In this document: positions 9,386 to 18,600 of the stretch, in pieces | Position numbering within the stretch: position 1 is the stretch's first letter | How the letters are laid out: each line of letters opens with the position of its first letter | Assembly (NCBI RefSeq): GCF_030296775.1 | Contig: NZ_AP027742.1 | Span: 2,418,001 to 2,482,000 of the forward strand | Direction of reading: 5' to 3' | DNA: 64,000 nt | Source: Claveliimonas bilis | GTDB taxonomy: Bacteria; Bacillota; Clostridia; Lachnospirales; Lachnospiraceae | Program-made: the position numbers and the translations under genes | Notes under the pieces: model-generated | What the model saw: only the letters and a program-made list of their open reading frames with translations | Told to the model about the DNA's origin: nothing | The model's database searches: none

Positions 9386-10484
9386 TTACATCCACCTGTT
9401 CATTTATTATTTTCTTATAATTATTTATAGTTTCTTTAGCAATTGAATCCCAAAAAAACAACTTTGCACATTTAAACGCATTTTCCTCATATTTTTTCTG
9501 ATCTTTCTTGGAATCAATTGCCTTTATTATGGCCTTTGATATATCCACAGAATTATTTCCTACCCAGCCACATTCATTATTTAATACTAATTCCGCCATA
9601 CCGGTCCCTTCACTAACAATAACGGGAATTCCATAAGATAGGGCTTCTAAGATTCCCATCGGCATTCCTTCAAATCGTGACGTTTGAATAAAGTAATCCG
9701 TACTATTTAGTATTTTTCTCTTTTCTTCTTCATATATTGGATCACAGACTTTAACGATGTCACTTATTTCGAATTTCCTTATCATATCAATTAATTTTTC
9801 TTTATCACCGCAAACATCCGAACCGTATAAATAAATTTTTACAGTATATTTTCTTAAATAGTCATCTATTTCTTTACATGCCTCTAATAGGATATCCAAT
9901 CCTTTATGATAAATATCTAACCTCCCTATATACACGAGATCAATACTACTTTTCTTGCAAGATTGATATTCATTTTTCTCTGCCGGATATATTCCATTTC
10001 CAACAATAAAATATCGCTCCTTCCATCTTTTCTTTGTTTCCTTCATCTCTTGATAGGATAAAAAATGAATTGCCTGAGAATTCTTCATATATGAATTTAC
10101 ACATACTATGTTCGCTAATCTCTTTTTTAACTTACTTTTCCTTTGTGCAAAATTTGTTGATGATCCATGAGGTACGACTACATAAGGAATATTTTTCTTC
10201 ATAACAAAATAGCGCCATATTTTCCATAAATTAGGCAAATACATTCCATGGAATATGACTAGATCTATTTTTCCAATATTTTTTAATATATATTTAATTT
10301 TATTTCTACTAAATCCATCTAAGGCATAATATTTCACATTGTCACACAATTTGAAATGTGTAGAACAAAAATTAATACATATAACTTGCTCTATCCGACT
10401 TTGAACATTTAAATGCTGTGGAATAACTACTGACATACCTGAATCTTTGCGATTTGATATATTACATATATGCAAAATCTTCAT
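9378..10484 (-). CDS. Glycosyltransferase family 4
   Basis: 368 aa, GT-B fold. The C-terminal half has DLVYIGRLDIYHKGLD (about 180-195) and EGMPMGILEALSYGIPVI, which contains the E-x7-E nucleotide-sugar binding pattern. The N-terminal half resembles acceptor-binding domains of capsule GT4 enzymes. The ribosome site is GAGAGG, 8 nt before the ATG. Substrate unknown. Strongly AT-rich, like the genes downstream. Confidence 0.9.
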   Translation of the reverse strand: MKILHICNISNRKDSGMSVVIPQHLNVQSRIEQVICINFCSTHFKLCDNVKYYALDGFSRNKIKYILKNIGKIDLVIFHGMYLPNLWKIWRYFVMKKNIPYVVVPHGSSTNFAQRKSKLKKRLANIVCVNSYMKNSQAIHFLSYQEMKETKKRWKERYFIVGNGIYPAEKNEYQSCKKSSIDLVYIGRLDIYHKGLDILLEACKEIDDYLRKYTVKIYLYGSDVCGDKEKLIDMIRKFEISDIVKVCDPIYEEEKRKILNSTDYFIQTSRFEGMPMGILEALSYGIPVIVSEGTGMAELVLNNECGWVGNNSVDISKAIIKAIDSKKDQKKYEENAFKCAKLFFWDSIAKETINNYKKIINEQVDVSE

Positions 10485-10521
10485 ATAATGTTTCCTCTCA
10501 TCATCTTATATTTTAAAAGGA

Positions 10522-11718
10522 TCAAACTACTGACGTTATAATTTTTGCCAGTTTTGTATATGTATACTTTCTGTCAAATCTTTCTTGTGCACAACGCCTT
10601 GCGTTTTTCCCCATCTCCAGGCGTAATTTTTCATCATAAATCAGTCTTTCCATCTTTTCTGCCATATCTTTTGGTTCTCCATTTCTACAGTTGAATCCCA
10701 TGCTATAATCGTCTATAAGCTGACGAAATTCTTTACTTTCCTGCGTACTAATTATTGGAAGTCCAGCAGCCACATAATCTGCATGCTTATTAATAATGCT
10801 TTGAGCTGCCCCGTGCATAATTGGATTCAGTGCTATATCACATTCGCACAATCGCCGAACCATATCGGGATAATTAAGCGTTCCTGTAAACTCCGCATTA
10901 ATGCCTTTTTTTCTTGCATATTCTACAAATCGGTTTTTCAGAGGGCCATCTCCCATAATAACAAAACGATATTTTATTCCCTTTTCTTGCAGAATACTCA
11001 AAGCATCGAATGTACTCGTCAAATCATAACTATGCCCCAGTGTCCCACAATAAGCAAAAAGTATTTCATCTTTTCTATTCTTTCTCACAAAACCTTTGTA
11101 TAAATCGAAGGTTTCTAATTCCGTCCCCAGAAAAATCACTTCTGGTTTTGGACATACCATATTAACTCTTTTCCCCCTATCAGCGTATGTTTTGGACACT
11201 GCAACAATTCTATCTGCTGCTTTGTATATTCTATCTGCCTGTTTCTTCATAGGAGCAAAAATAATATTACTTATAATTGGTATGTTAAATACCACTCTAA
11301 ATGCTTCCGGCCATAAGTCCTGGATATCTATTACAAATTTTACATTGTTCCGTTTACAATAGGAGGCACATACATCTGCCACATCTAAAGACGGAACTGC
11401 GGTATAAACCAAGTCAGGAGTTATCCTTTCATTAAGATATAATCTTATATTCTTTGCCAATTCTTTATGACTTCCAAAACGCTTCAAACATACGTTTTTA
11501 GGATATCCTGATTCGTGACATGTTGTAATCTTAATTCTTTTTAATTCACCTACACTTTTAAAATGTTGCTTCTTTCCATGACTAAAATCAGACGTAATAA
11601 TTTCGACACTATCTATTCCTTCCTTTATTAATTCTTTTGCAATATAAATAAAGCGACTATTATTTCCTTCAAAGTCCTCTATATTTCTTAAATACTGTGC
11701 AACAATTACAATATCCAC
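10522..11718 (-). CDS. Glycosyltransferase family 4 (WbuB-like)
   Basis: 398 aa, GT-B fold. It has an N-terminal Rossmann-like domain with DIQDLWPEAFR near residue 131 and a C-terminal domain with AYCGTLGHSYDL (about 223-234) and MGDGPLKNRF. The usual E-x7-E is replaced by a HADYVAAGLPII segment, as in WbuB-type GT4 enzymes. The start is a GTG with AAAGGAA upstream. It lies after an internal terminator (11826-11850), so its expression probably depends on antitermination. From here toward wecB the genes become markedly AT-rich. Confidence 0.88.
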   Translation of the reverse strand: MDIVIVAQYLRNIEDFEGNNSRFIYIAKELIKEGIDSVEIITSDFSHGKKQHFKSVGELKRIKITTCHESGYPKNVCLKRFGSHKELAKNIRLYLNERITPDLVYTAVPSLDVADVCASYCKRNNVKFVIDIQDLWPEAFRVVFNIPIISNIIFAPMKKQADRIYKAADRIVAVSKTYADRGKRVNMVCPKPEVIFLGTELETFDLYKGFVRKNRKDEILFAYCGTLGHSYDLTSTFDALSILQEKGIKYRFVIMGDGPLKNRFVEYARKKGINAEFTGTLNYPDMVRRLCECDIALNPIMHGAAQSIINKHADYVAAGLPIISTQESKEFRQLIDDYSMGFNCRNGEPKDMAEKMERLIYDEKLRLEMGKNARRCAQERFDRKYTYTKLAKIITSVV

Positions 11719-11825
11719 CGCAAAAAATTCCTTTCCCGTGTACTCAGATTCACCCGAACCCTATCTATGACCTTATAATTTTCTAACTTTTCGATATAGA
11801 TAGATCTTCCCATCCATAAAGTAAT

Positions 11826-11850
11826 AAAAAAAGACATCTTTACAATGTCT
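11826..11850 (-). terminator. Internal terminator within the polysaccharide operon
   Basis: On the minus strand AGACAT pairs with ATGTCT across a 7-nt loop and is followed directly by seven Ts. It lies between the ATP-grasp gene and the next glycosyltransferase although both belong to the same run. This is the kind of site a LoaP-type processive antiterminator would have to bypass. Confidence 0.65.
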
Positions 11851-11876
11851 ATATCCATTCCTTATAACTACACTAT

Positions 11877-12971
11877 TTACAATTTTGTCTTTAAATCATC
11901 AAAGATTTTTTCGCTCTCCAAAATAATTGGCTCTACATCGACATCACGAAGAAAAATATATGGTTTCTCATAATGATAAAACTGATCACGTACCACATTA
12001 TTAGCATTCCCCTCTTCCATAATACGAATCGTATCTTCTATCAAATCAAAACCTACATGTGCCATAACACCTGTGTACGCCATGTGACGGATGTTAATCT
12101 CTGTAACTTTCATGTTGCCTTCCGTATCCTCTTTTAAATCAAAAGACAGAATACCGTGAGCCGGAACGTTAAGTTTCTTTTCTAGGTATTTGATGCAATC
12201 ATCGCAGAACTTGTTAATTTTATCCTCGTTAAGAAATCGACCAAAGTGTGTATTTCCTGTTACGTGTGATGGAGCTGTGTTTGCCATGACATATTCAACG
12301 CACTCCAACGCTGCACCTTTCACATACTCTCCATTGTAGTAAAGCATCTGATTTGCCAGATGACGACCTGAGAGAAACTCAGATACTGTAAATTCTGGAA
12401 TTCTTCCATTAATGAGGAGCCAAGAACGATAAGAACTTATATCATTCAGTTTTAGGCTTCCGAGACCTCCTGTTCCTTCTGTAGCTCTAATCCAGCAAGG
12501 AAACTTGATTTCCTTCTCTACCTCTTCAAATCTAGGATTTCTCTGCGTAACCTTGAGCGTCTTTGGAATGAATTCCGTGCCTTCAAGAAGTTCAGCCATT
12601 ATCGCTTTATCTTTAAGACTCTCCGAGAATAATCTACATCCCATAAAAGTCGGACAAGGATATTTTTTGTGAATCTCATAGTATCGTCCCCATTCAATAA
12701 TTTCGCTTTCTGGCTCTACGAAGGCATAATCTATTTTCTTCTCAATCACAAGTCTTTCAATCCAAGCAAAATATTGGGGACTGTCACATCTTGGAGCTAT
12801 GAAATACTCGTCTATAAGTTTTTTGTTATCTTTAGTTTTCATAAAAAAACCTATTGCTTTTTTATCTACATCGCAACCAATAAGCTTGTAATCGGGATGT
12901 TTTTCTTTAATCATTATTGCAATAGAGCGTGGCGTAAGACCACCAATACCTGTAATCAAAATTGTCTTCAT
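11877..12971 (-). CDS. ATP-grasp carboxylate ligase
   Basis: 364 aa. The N-terminus ILITGIGGLTPRSIA is a nucleotide-binding pre-ATP-grasp domain. The centre has RATEGTGGLGSLKL (about 163-176, the glycine-rich ATP loop), and the C-terminal region ends the fold with FDLKEDTEG ... VTEINIR, where the acidic E-x-N pair binds Mg-ATP. The family resembles CarB-like/PylC-like ligases that join a carboxylate to an amine. It sits in a cassette with another ATP-grasp enzyme, a PLP enzyme and an opine-dehydrogenase-like protein. Substrates are unknown; amide formation on a sugar or amino acid is inferred. Confidence 0.82.
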   Translation of the reverse strand: MKTILITGIGGLTPRSIAIMIKEKHPDYKLIGCDVDKKAIGFFMKTKDNKKLIDEYFIAPRCDSPQYFAWIERLVIEKKIDYAFVEPESEIIEWGRYYEIHKKYPCPTFMGCRLFSESLKDKAIMAELLEGTEFIPKTLKVTQRNPRFEEVEKEIKFPCWIRATEGTGGLGSLKLNDISSYRSWLLINGRIPEFTVSEFLSGRHLANQMLYYNGEYVKGAALECVEYVMANTAPSHVTGNTHFGRFLNEDKINKFCDDCIKYLEKKLNVPAHGILSFDLKEDTEGNMKVTEINIRHMAYTGVMAHVGFDLIEDTIRIMEEGNANNVVRDQFYHYEKPYIFLRDVDVEPIILESEKIFDDLKTKL

Positions 12972-13013
12972 TGTTGTTCCCCTTTGTTTCTATTTATTTT
13001 AATGTAGAATAAT

Positions 13014-14012
13014 CTATAGTAATGTTTTTAGAACGGACACAAGCCGCTCCATATCTTCTTCATTATATCGTTGATCACAAATGAGAGATAATTCCTGATC
13101 ATATAGATTTGAATCGCAACCATCCGGCCTTGGCCAGTGAATTGGACAGTAAATCTGTTTGAGAGAGAGTTCTCTTTTTATCTCTTTCTGATTATGGAGC
13201 AGTATAGGCACAAACAAAGGGCAATCCATATCTTCTATCGAAAAAAGGAACTGCACTTTCTCTTCCAGCCCTTCATACAACACCTTTGCGTTTCTTCTTC
13301 TTATCCTCCTTTGCTCTCCAACATCCACAGTGGAAAGATAGTCTTTTGAACACAAGTCTATAGATAGTCCTGAATAATTCTCTGCAAGCCAGTGATTACT
13401 TTCTTCGAACATAGAGAGGAATCGAGGCTTTTTTTCTTTATCAAAATCTAGCAGATACTCTCTCTTTAATTCCATGGCTTCCTTCTTTAATCTCATATAT
13501 TCCACAGGCGGAGATATTGTCGGCTCATAGTGAATCTTCCCATTTACACTCGAACAGTATCCTCCGCAATTAATTGGCTCCCACTTGCGCAATGAAGCAA
13601 CCAAGTAATGTGATTGCGGATGGCAAGGGTTTTCTGAAAATAAGCTATGGGTAACATCCTCGATAATTACGCCTTGAAACTTTGACAAGTCTGGCATTGA
13701 CATCATAAATCCAAAGTAATTGCACCAGAGGATAATATCCGTATTCTCCGGTATATCAACCTCAATCTTTAATCCATTCTCAAAATACACAGGATAAAAT
13801 TCAACCTCTATCCCTGCATCCTTAAAGGGTTGAATCATTGAGTAACAACAGTAAGACGGGAGGGCCGCTTTTCTTGCTCCTATAATCTCTTTAAGTACAG
13901 TCTCTATTGCCGTCCTGCCAGAGAAAACCAATGAACCTAGAATTGGATAGCGCAAACCATGACCTCTATCAGGTAATACTCTATGAAATTCACTACCAAT
14001 TTCCCATGCCAT
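13014..14012 (-). CDS. DegT/DnrJ/StrS-like PLP-dependent protein
   Basis: 332 aa, shorter than typical DegT aminotransferases (about 370-400). SGRTAIETVLK (31-41) matches the family's SGTxA substrate/PLP region, IIEDVTHS (116-123) the Asp that contacts the PLP ring, and SLRKWEPINCGG (140-151) carries the candidate Schiff-base Lys143. The sequence is divergent, so it may be an aminotransferase or another PLP reaction. It is 42 nt upstream of the ATP-grasp gene. GAGGTG precedes the ATG. Fold is fairly sure, reaction is not. Confidence 0.7.
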   Translation of the reverse strand: MAWEIGSEFHRVLPDRGHGLRYPILGSLVFSGRTAIETVLKEIIGARKAALPSYCCYSMIQPFKDAGIEVEFYPVYFENGLKIEVDIPENTDIILWCNYFGFMMSMPDLSKFQGVIIEDVTHSLFSENPCHPQSHYLVASLRKWEPINCGGYCSSVNGKIHYEPTISPPVEYMRLKKEAMELKREYLLDFDKEKKPRFLSMFEESNHWLAENYSGLSIDLCSKDYLSTVDVGEQRRIRRRNAKVLYEGLEEKVQFLFSIEDMDCPLFVPILLHNQKEIKRELSLKQIYCPIHWPRPDGCDSNLYDQELSLICDQRYNEEDMERLVSVLKTLL

Positions 14013-14223
14013 AGTTTCACCTCTTTCAACTATCTGCTATAACATCCTTAGTTTCGATTTATTCTCGTATATTTTCCCACGCCTTTCTCAAAACCTTAAT
14101 CATTACTATTGTACTAATGAGCAAAGCTTTGCAATTCCCTATGATGGTTAAGTTAAGATTCCATATCTTTATCTATTATGAGACGTATTTTGAATATTAG
14201 TCACATCAAACAACCACAAAAGA

Positions 14224-15276
14224 TTAAATGTAATCCTTTACTTCTTCAATCGAGTACCCCTGTGCTCGATAATCCGTATTCTTCAGAGCAGATGCGATAG
14301 TAATTAATGCAGAAGCAATAGGTGTATGAAGCCCCTTATATTCTGAAAGCCTTTCAAGCATACACAATTCCATGGGTACATCCTCATATATATATCGAGT
14401 ATTCAGATCTTCTGGCCCTTTGGGACCTCCTGTTGCAGCATAGTTCCTAAAAACTTCTAAACTATCAACATAGAGATTCTCTTCATTTCTCCACTTACAT
14501 GCATCAAGATAGCTAATAACATGTTCACCACCATATGCTTTGATGACTTGTTTTTTTTCTTCATCCAACTTCTCAATAAGCCCCCAAACGGAAGGTGAGA
14601 AGGCTTCCCTATACATCCAAAACTGACCTTTTGCATATTCTATACGACTCGCTGACATAATTGATCCAACTGTATGTACAATCATATTGGGATTATGCAT
14701 CGTTGTCTCTATTATATTTGTCCTCAAATATTTATGAGTACCGAACAATGATGTTACAACAGGCAGATATTGTTCATCCTTCTTATTCAAAAAAGAGACA
14801 GCATTTCTCACGTTTTTGAATAAGATTTCAACCTTCCCTGGAGCAATAATACGTGCATCATAGGGGGTTGATTCCCCCTCTACATAAACTACGTGTTTCC
14901 CAACAGAGTGCTTTGCAAACTGCGTAGAACCCATATTACCTGGAATAATGAATACAATTTGTCCTTCCTTAAGTAAGGGACCAATTTTTTTAGCTAAGTC
15001 TCGATGCTGTAGACTTTGCGTTAAAACCATAACAACCTCAGCATCTTCAAGGCCTTCTTCTAAATCTCTCGTAATCATCGAAGGCTTAAGTGTGAACTCA
15101 CGATTTCCATCTGTTGTATCGAGACAACTAATTTCTCCTGTTTTTAACAGATATTCGAAATTGTCATCATGCAAACTATGGGAAGTTTTAATCAAATTGA
15201 CCTGATGACCATTTTGTATCAATTTGATTGATTGAGCACACCCGGAGTTCCCTGCTCCAATAACCGCTACTCTCAT
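14224..15276 (-). CDS. NAD/NADP octopine/nopaline dehydrogenase family protein
   Basis: 350 aa. It opens with a Rossmann motif AVIGAGNSG (4-12, GxGxxG) and matches opine dehydrogenases (an NAD-binding domain followed by an all-helical octopine dehydrogenase domain). A His near residue 194 (TTMHNPNMIVH) lies where the catalytic His is found in the family. Opine dehydrogenases reductively join an amino acid's amine to a keto acid. Its presence in a polysaccharide locus is unusual and suggests an N-(carboxyalkyl) amino-acid substituent. That role is inference. Confidence 0.8.
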   Translation of the reverse strand: MRVAVIGAGNSGCAQSIKLIQNGHQVNLIKTSHSLHDDNFEYLLKTGEISCLDTTDGNREFTLKPSMITRDLEEGLEDAEVVMVLTQSLQHRDLAKKIGPLLKEGQIVFIIPGNMGSTQFAKHSVGKHVVYVEGESTPYDARIIAPGKVEILFKNVRNAVSFLNKKDEQYLPVVTSLFGTHKYLRTNIIETTMHNPNMIVHTVGSIMSASRIEYAKGQFWMYREAFSPSVWGLIEKLDEEKKQVIKAYGGEHVISYLDACKWRNEENLYVDSLEVFRNYAATGGPKGPEDLNTRYIYEDVPMELCMLERLSEYKGLHTPIASALITIASALKNTDYRAQGYSIEEVKDYI

Positions 15277-15335
15277 TTTAAAAAACTCCTTTCGTTGTAA
15301 ATAATATTATTTGTTTAGCTTCATGATGTAAAAAA

Positions 15336-16430
15336 TCAGAATATGATGGTATTACATCCACCATATCTAATTCGCCATTTGCTCTGGTCTAATATTCCCT
15401 CTTGATTAAGTCCTCCTGGTTTGATTGACATCTGATAGCTCCCATGCCTTATAAATCCAATCTTTTCCATACCCTTATTATCAGATATATCTGATAATAC
15501 TGTAGTAATATTATCAACTTGCGAACCAAAGGAATCGATTGCCAATAAATTTAAATCAATCTCACTCAATTCTTCTTCGTTATAGCTACCCCATTCTACA
15601 ATTGTCCCCCGTGTTATATTTTTATATTTCCCCTGTCTACTTTCAAATCTTTCTTTTGTCATAAAAAATCCTTTTGGATTGCCCTGTCTATCACATACTG
15701 TGTAAAAGGACTGTTTGTCATTTAGTTTCTCAGTAAATTTATTATCTAAGCACCATTGAAACCATTTGTGATCATGCACTTCCATAAATTCATGTCCATC
15801 ATGAAGGGTTAGCTCATCTATCCAATCCGGTATAACACATTCTTTCTTGATTTGATAAAATGCCTTTATCTTTTTTAATCTGAAGGTATTTGGAATATTT
15901 ATAAGTTTTAAAACTGCATTGACAATAATTGTTCCTAACTTAAGAGGAAAGCCCCGAAATCCGTTTGCCTCCAAAACTGAACGGCTATTACACAGCTTAT
16001 AATAAGACGGAAGTTCAAAAATCGTCAGTCCAAGTTTTCGGACAATTGCTGCTGCTGTTGTAGAGTAGAATTGTCCTATGTAAGATTCATACTCTGAATT
16101 CATAATACTATCTCTGAATACTATTGTTCCCAAACCACGACCACGAAGCTGCTCCGCAATTTCATAACTACCTCCAGTTTGGGCCATAATTATCTCATCA
16201 TTTATTTTAAGTTTTGTGGGCATCAACATATTCCTGCCTGCAATAATTCCATCACAAATAGCAATGTTTATAGCTGATTTACACTCATCATCAAGATTTG
16301 GATTTGCCAAAAGCGTACTTCGAACTGACGATGTAAGATATTCAGAAACCATACCATAGTTATCATCAACAGAAATCCCCGTTTGATCTCTCAGGTCTTT
16401 ATATGTTATTCTTTGCAAAACAACATCCAT
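15336..16430 (-). CDS. GNAT-like acyltransferase family protein
   Basis: 364 aa, no close family recognised. Residues about 65-140 contain GSYEIAEQLRGRGLGTIVFRDS, which looks like the acyl-CoA pyrophosphate loop (Q/RxxGxG/A) of a GNAT fold, followed by an LGLTIFELPSYY strand-turn. The C-terminal half (after about 205) resembles a second, degenerate GNAT-like domain. It lies between the opine-dehydrogenase-like gene and an ATP-grasp gene, so it may acylate the same small molecule or sugar. No signal peptide. Treat as hypothetical with GNAT-like features. Confidence 0.55.
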   Translation of the reverse strand: MDVVLQRITYKDLRDQTGISVDDNYGMVSEYLTSSVRSTLLANPNLDDECKSAINIAICDGIIAGRNMLMPTKLKINDEIIMAQTGGSYEIAEQLRGRGLGTIVFRDSIMNSEYESYIGQFYSTTAAAIVRKLGLTIFELPSYYKLCNSRSVLEANGFRGFPLKLGTIIVNAVLKLINIPNTFRLKKIKAFYQIKKECVIPDWIDELTLHDGHEFMEVHDHKWFQWCLDNKFTEKLNDKQSFYTVCDRQGNPKGFFMTKERFESRQGKYKNITRGTIVEWGSYNEEELSEIDLNLLAIDSFGSQVDNITTVLSDISDNKGMEKIGFIRHGSYQMSIKPGGLNQEGILDQSKWRIRYGGCNTIIF

Positions 16431-16533
16431 GAACTCTCACCTCTCTATAAAGTTTTCTAAAAACAAATCTTATCATGCCAATCATCCACATCTGACATTT
16501 TCTTCTTTCAAAATAAATATAGCTGTCTATATC

Positions 16534-17817
16534 TCATTGAAACAAAATCTCAGGATCCAACTTCTCCATTAATAAAGATTCACCATATTCGTTAAATACA
16601 TCAAATTCTCTATTGATATAATTGACAATTCTCTTAACCTCTTCTTTGTTATCAGCTACCACTTCGGCAACCATAATGGGTCTGTCCACTGTTCTATCTT
16701 TGCCATAGTGATACCCGACATCCCGGTATTTTTGTATCTCAATACATTCTGGCATTGCTTCAACTTCTTCCATGCCAACAATCAATGCTACCGTTTCATC
16801 TGTTCCCTTTAACAGATAGTTACAATCAAGAGCATATTTTTTATATTTAGCAGCTTCTTCGCTAATCGTATTGATATCATCAACCATCTGTCCTGTCAAA
16901 GCAAAGCGGATTATCATATCCATTGCATTATATCCCAAACATGCCTGCTCATGATTAAAGTAAGAGCCACCAAGTCTGCATCCCATCTCATAAAATGTTA
17001 CTCTCTTTCCATCATAGTAACCTTGCATAAATAAGACACCGTCTGTAAAACCTTCTCTTTTGAACATACTGACAACTCGATCATTAACATTATCCAAATA
17101 ATAATCAACCATCTTAGAAGGCGACATACTAATTGTCGAGTAATTGATGGCGCTTCCTCGATCTGACGCCATAAATCGATCAAAAATAGACAAAAGTCTA
17201 AACTCTCCATTAACAGCAATGTAATCGAGTAAAAACTCTCTTCCGGTAATATAGTCTTCGATTATTGCCTCACCTCTAGTGGAATAATCTACTGCTTCCT
17301 GGAATTTTGCACAGAGTTCCTCTTCATTATTGCATACTCCAGCCCCTCTCGATCCGCTGCCATCTAAGGGCTTTACAAACACTGGGTAATTAATCCTCTT
17401 AAAAGTATCTTCATCTATACTTTTACCCATAAAATATGTATGTGGAACCGGCACTCCGTATTTGTCACACGTTTCCTTAAAAACCACTTTGTTAGTAGAC
17501 ATACTCAGCATTTTGTCTGTAATATAGCACGGAAGATTAAGTCTCTTGCAAACCTCCATATAAGGACTTAAAAGGATATCCACAAATCCAGTAATAACGC
17601 CATCAACTTTTTCCTGCTTACAATAATCCACCAATGCATCAACGTCTTTTCCACTGATCAAGGCAGCCTTATCTGCAATTTTCATACCAGGGGCTTCAGA
17701 ATCATAATCGGCTACTATCGTATATGCTCCTTTAGCCTTTGCATAATGTACAATATCACATTCTGTTTTTGTTCCTCCTATTATCAGTAATTTCCTTCCC
17801 TCAAATTCTTTATTCAT
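16534..17817 (-). CDS. ATP-grasp domain protein (carboxylate-amine ligase)
   Basis: 427 aa. It has an N-terminal Rossmann-like LLIIGGTKTECD domain, a central ATP-grasp fold with the loop KPLDGSGSRGAGV (about 148-160), and the acidic Mg-binding region YEMGCRLGGSYFNHE (about 272-286). It resembles PurK/BacD/CarB-like ligases that activate a carboxylate as acyl phosphate and couple it to an amine. The gene follows the initiating sugar transferase by about 115 nt and heads the cassette of unusual enzymes. Substrate is not identifiable by eye. Confidence 0.82.
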   Translation of the reverse strand: MNKEFEGRKLLIIGGTKTECDIVHYAKAKGAYTIVADYDSEAPGMKIADKAALISGKDVDALVDYCKQEKVDGVITGFVDILLSPYMEVCKRLNLPCYITDKMLSMSTNKVVFKETCDKYGVPVPHTYFMGKSIDEDTFKRINYPVFVKPLDGSGSRGAGVCNNEEELCAKFQEAVDYSTRGEAIIEDYITGREFLLDYIAVNGEFRLLSIFDRFMASDRGSAINYSTISMSPSKMVDYYLDNVNDRVVSMFKREGFTDGVLFMQGYYDGKRVTFYEMGCRLGGSYFNHEQACLGYNAMDMIIRFALTGQMVDDINTISEEAAKYKKYALDCNYLLKGTDETVALIVGMEEVEAMPECIEIQKYRDVGYHYGKDRTVDRPIMVAEVVADNKEEVKRIVNYINREFDVFNEYGESLLMEKLDPEILFQ

Positions 17818-17931
17818 ACCATAAACCTTTCGTTTCCACTGTTTATTTAGAATAGCATCTCATTTGCTTATCACTCTCAAATACACAAATTTCTTATAGA
17901 CTCATTGGTATAGTCCTTTCCTCTTTTATAC

Positions 17932-18600
17932 TCAACACTTTTCTCTATGTTCTTCTCTCTGCTTAATGCGATACTTATCAAAGTCTCCTTGACTGCCCGC
18001 TTCAACAATATTTGACCGCTTTATGACCTTTTTCACAGTCTCAATTATTATTTTGACATCAAACAGAAAAGAAACCCTTTCCACATACTCTATGTCATAT
18101 TTAAAGCGTTTCTCCCAATTTGCTGCTGTTCTTCCATTCACTTGTGCCCAGCCACTCAATCCAGGTCGAACTGCATGCCGTTTACGTTCTTCATCTGTGT
18201 AATACGGAAGATACTGTACTGCCAAAGGACGCGGCCCTATAATACTCATATCCCCCTTCAAGATATTCCATACCTCCGGTAACTCATCTAGGCTAGTCGC
18301 CCTAAGAATACGACCGAATTTCGTCAATCTCTGAGCATCTGGAAGTAATTCTCCATTTTCATCCTTCACATTGCTCATAGAGCGAAATTTATACAGACTA
18401 AATATTTTTTCTTTCCCAGTCTTCTTATCAATTCTACCAGGGCGATCTTGCCTAAATATCACTGGACTTCCAAGTTTTATATAGACCAAAAACGCAATAA
18501 TAGCATATAGCCAGCAAAAAAACATCATAGCCAACAACGAACAAATGATATCTAAAATCCGTTTAACAAAGCGGTTATAAATCCCATTAATGCCTTTCAC
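17932..18600 (-). CDS. Initiating sugar-1-phosphate transferase (WcaJ/PglC type)
   Basis: 222 aa. One N-terminal membrane segment or re-entrant helix (about 16-38) is followed by the bacterial sugar transferase domain: FRQDRPGRI (48-56), SLYKFRSM (67-74), LDELPEVWN (about 98-106), GDMSIIGPRPL (109-119) and RPGLSGWAQVNGR. It moves a sugar-1-phosphate from a nucleotide sugar to undecaprenyl phosphate and so starts each repeat unit. The start is GTG with AAGGAG 9 nt upstream. The gene-poor stretch before it (18601-19023) is unusual within this run. Confidence 0.93.
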   Translation of the reverse strand: MKGINGIYNRFVKRILDIICSLLAMMFFCWLYAIIAFLVYIKLGSPVIFRQDRPGRIDKKTGKEKIFSLYKFRSMSNVKDENGELLPDAQRLTKFGRILRATSLDELPEVWNILKGDMSIIGPRPLAVQYLPYYTDEERKRHAVRPGLSGWAQVNGRTAANWEKRFKYDIEYVERVSFLFDVKIIIETVKKVIKRSNIVEAGSQGDFDKYRIKQREEHREKC

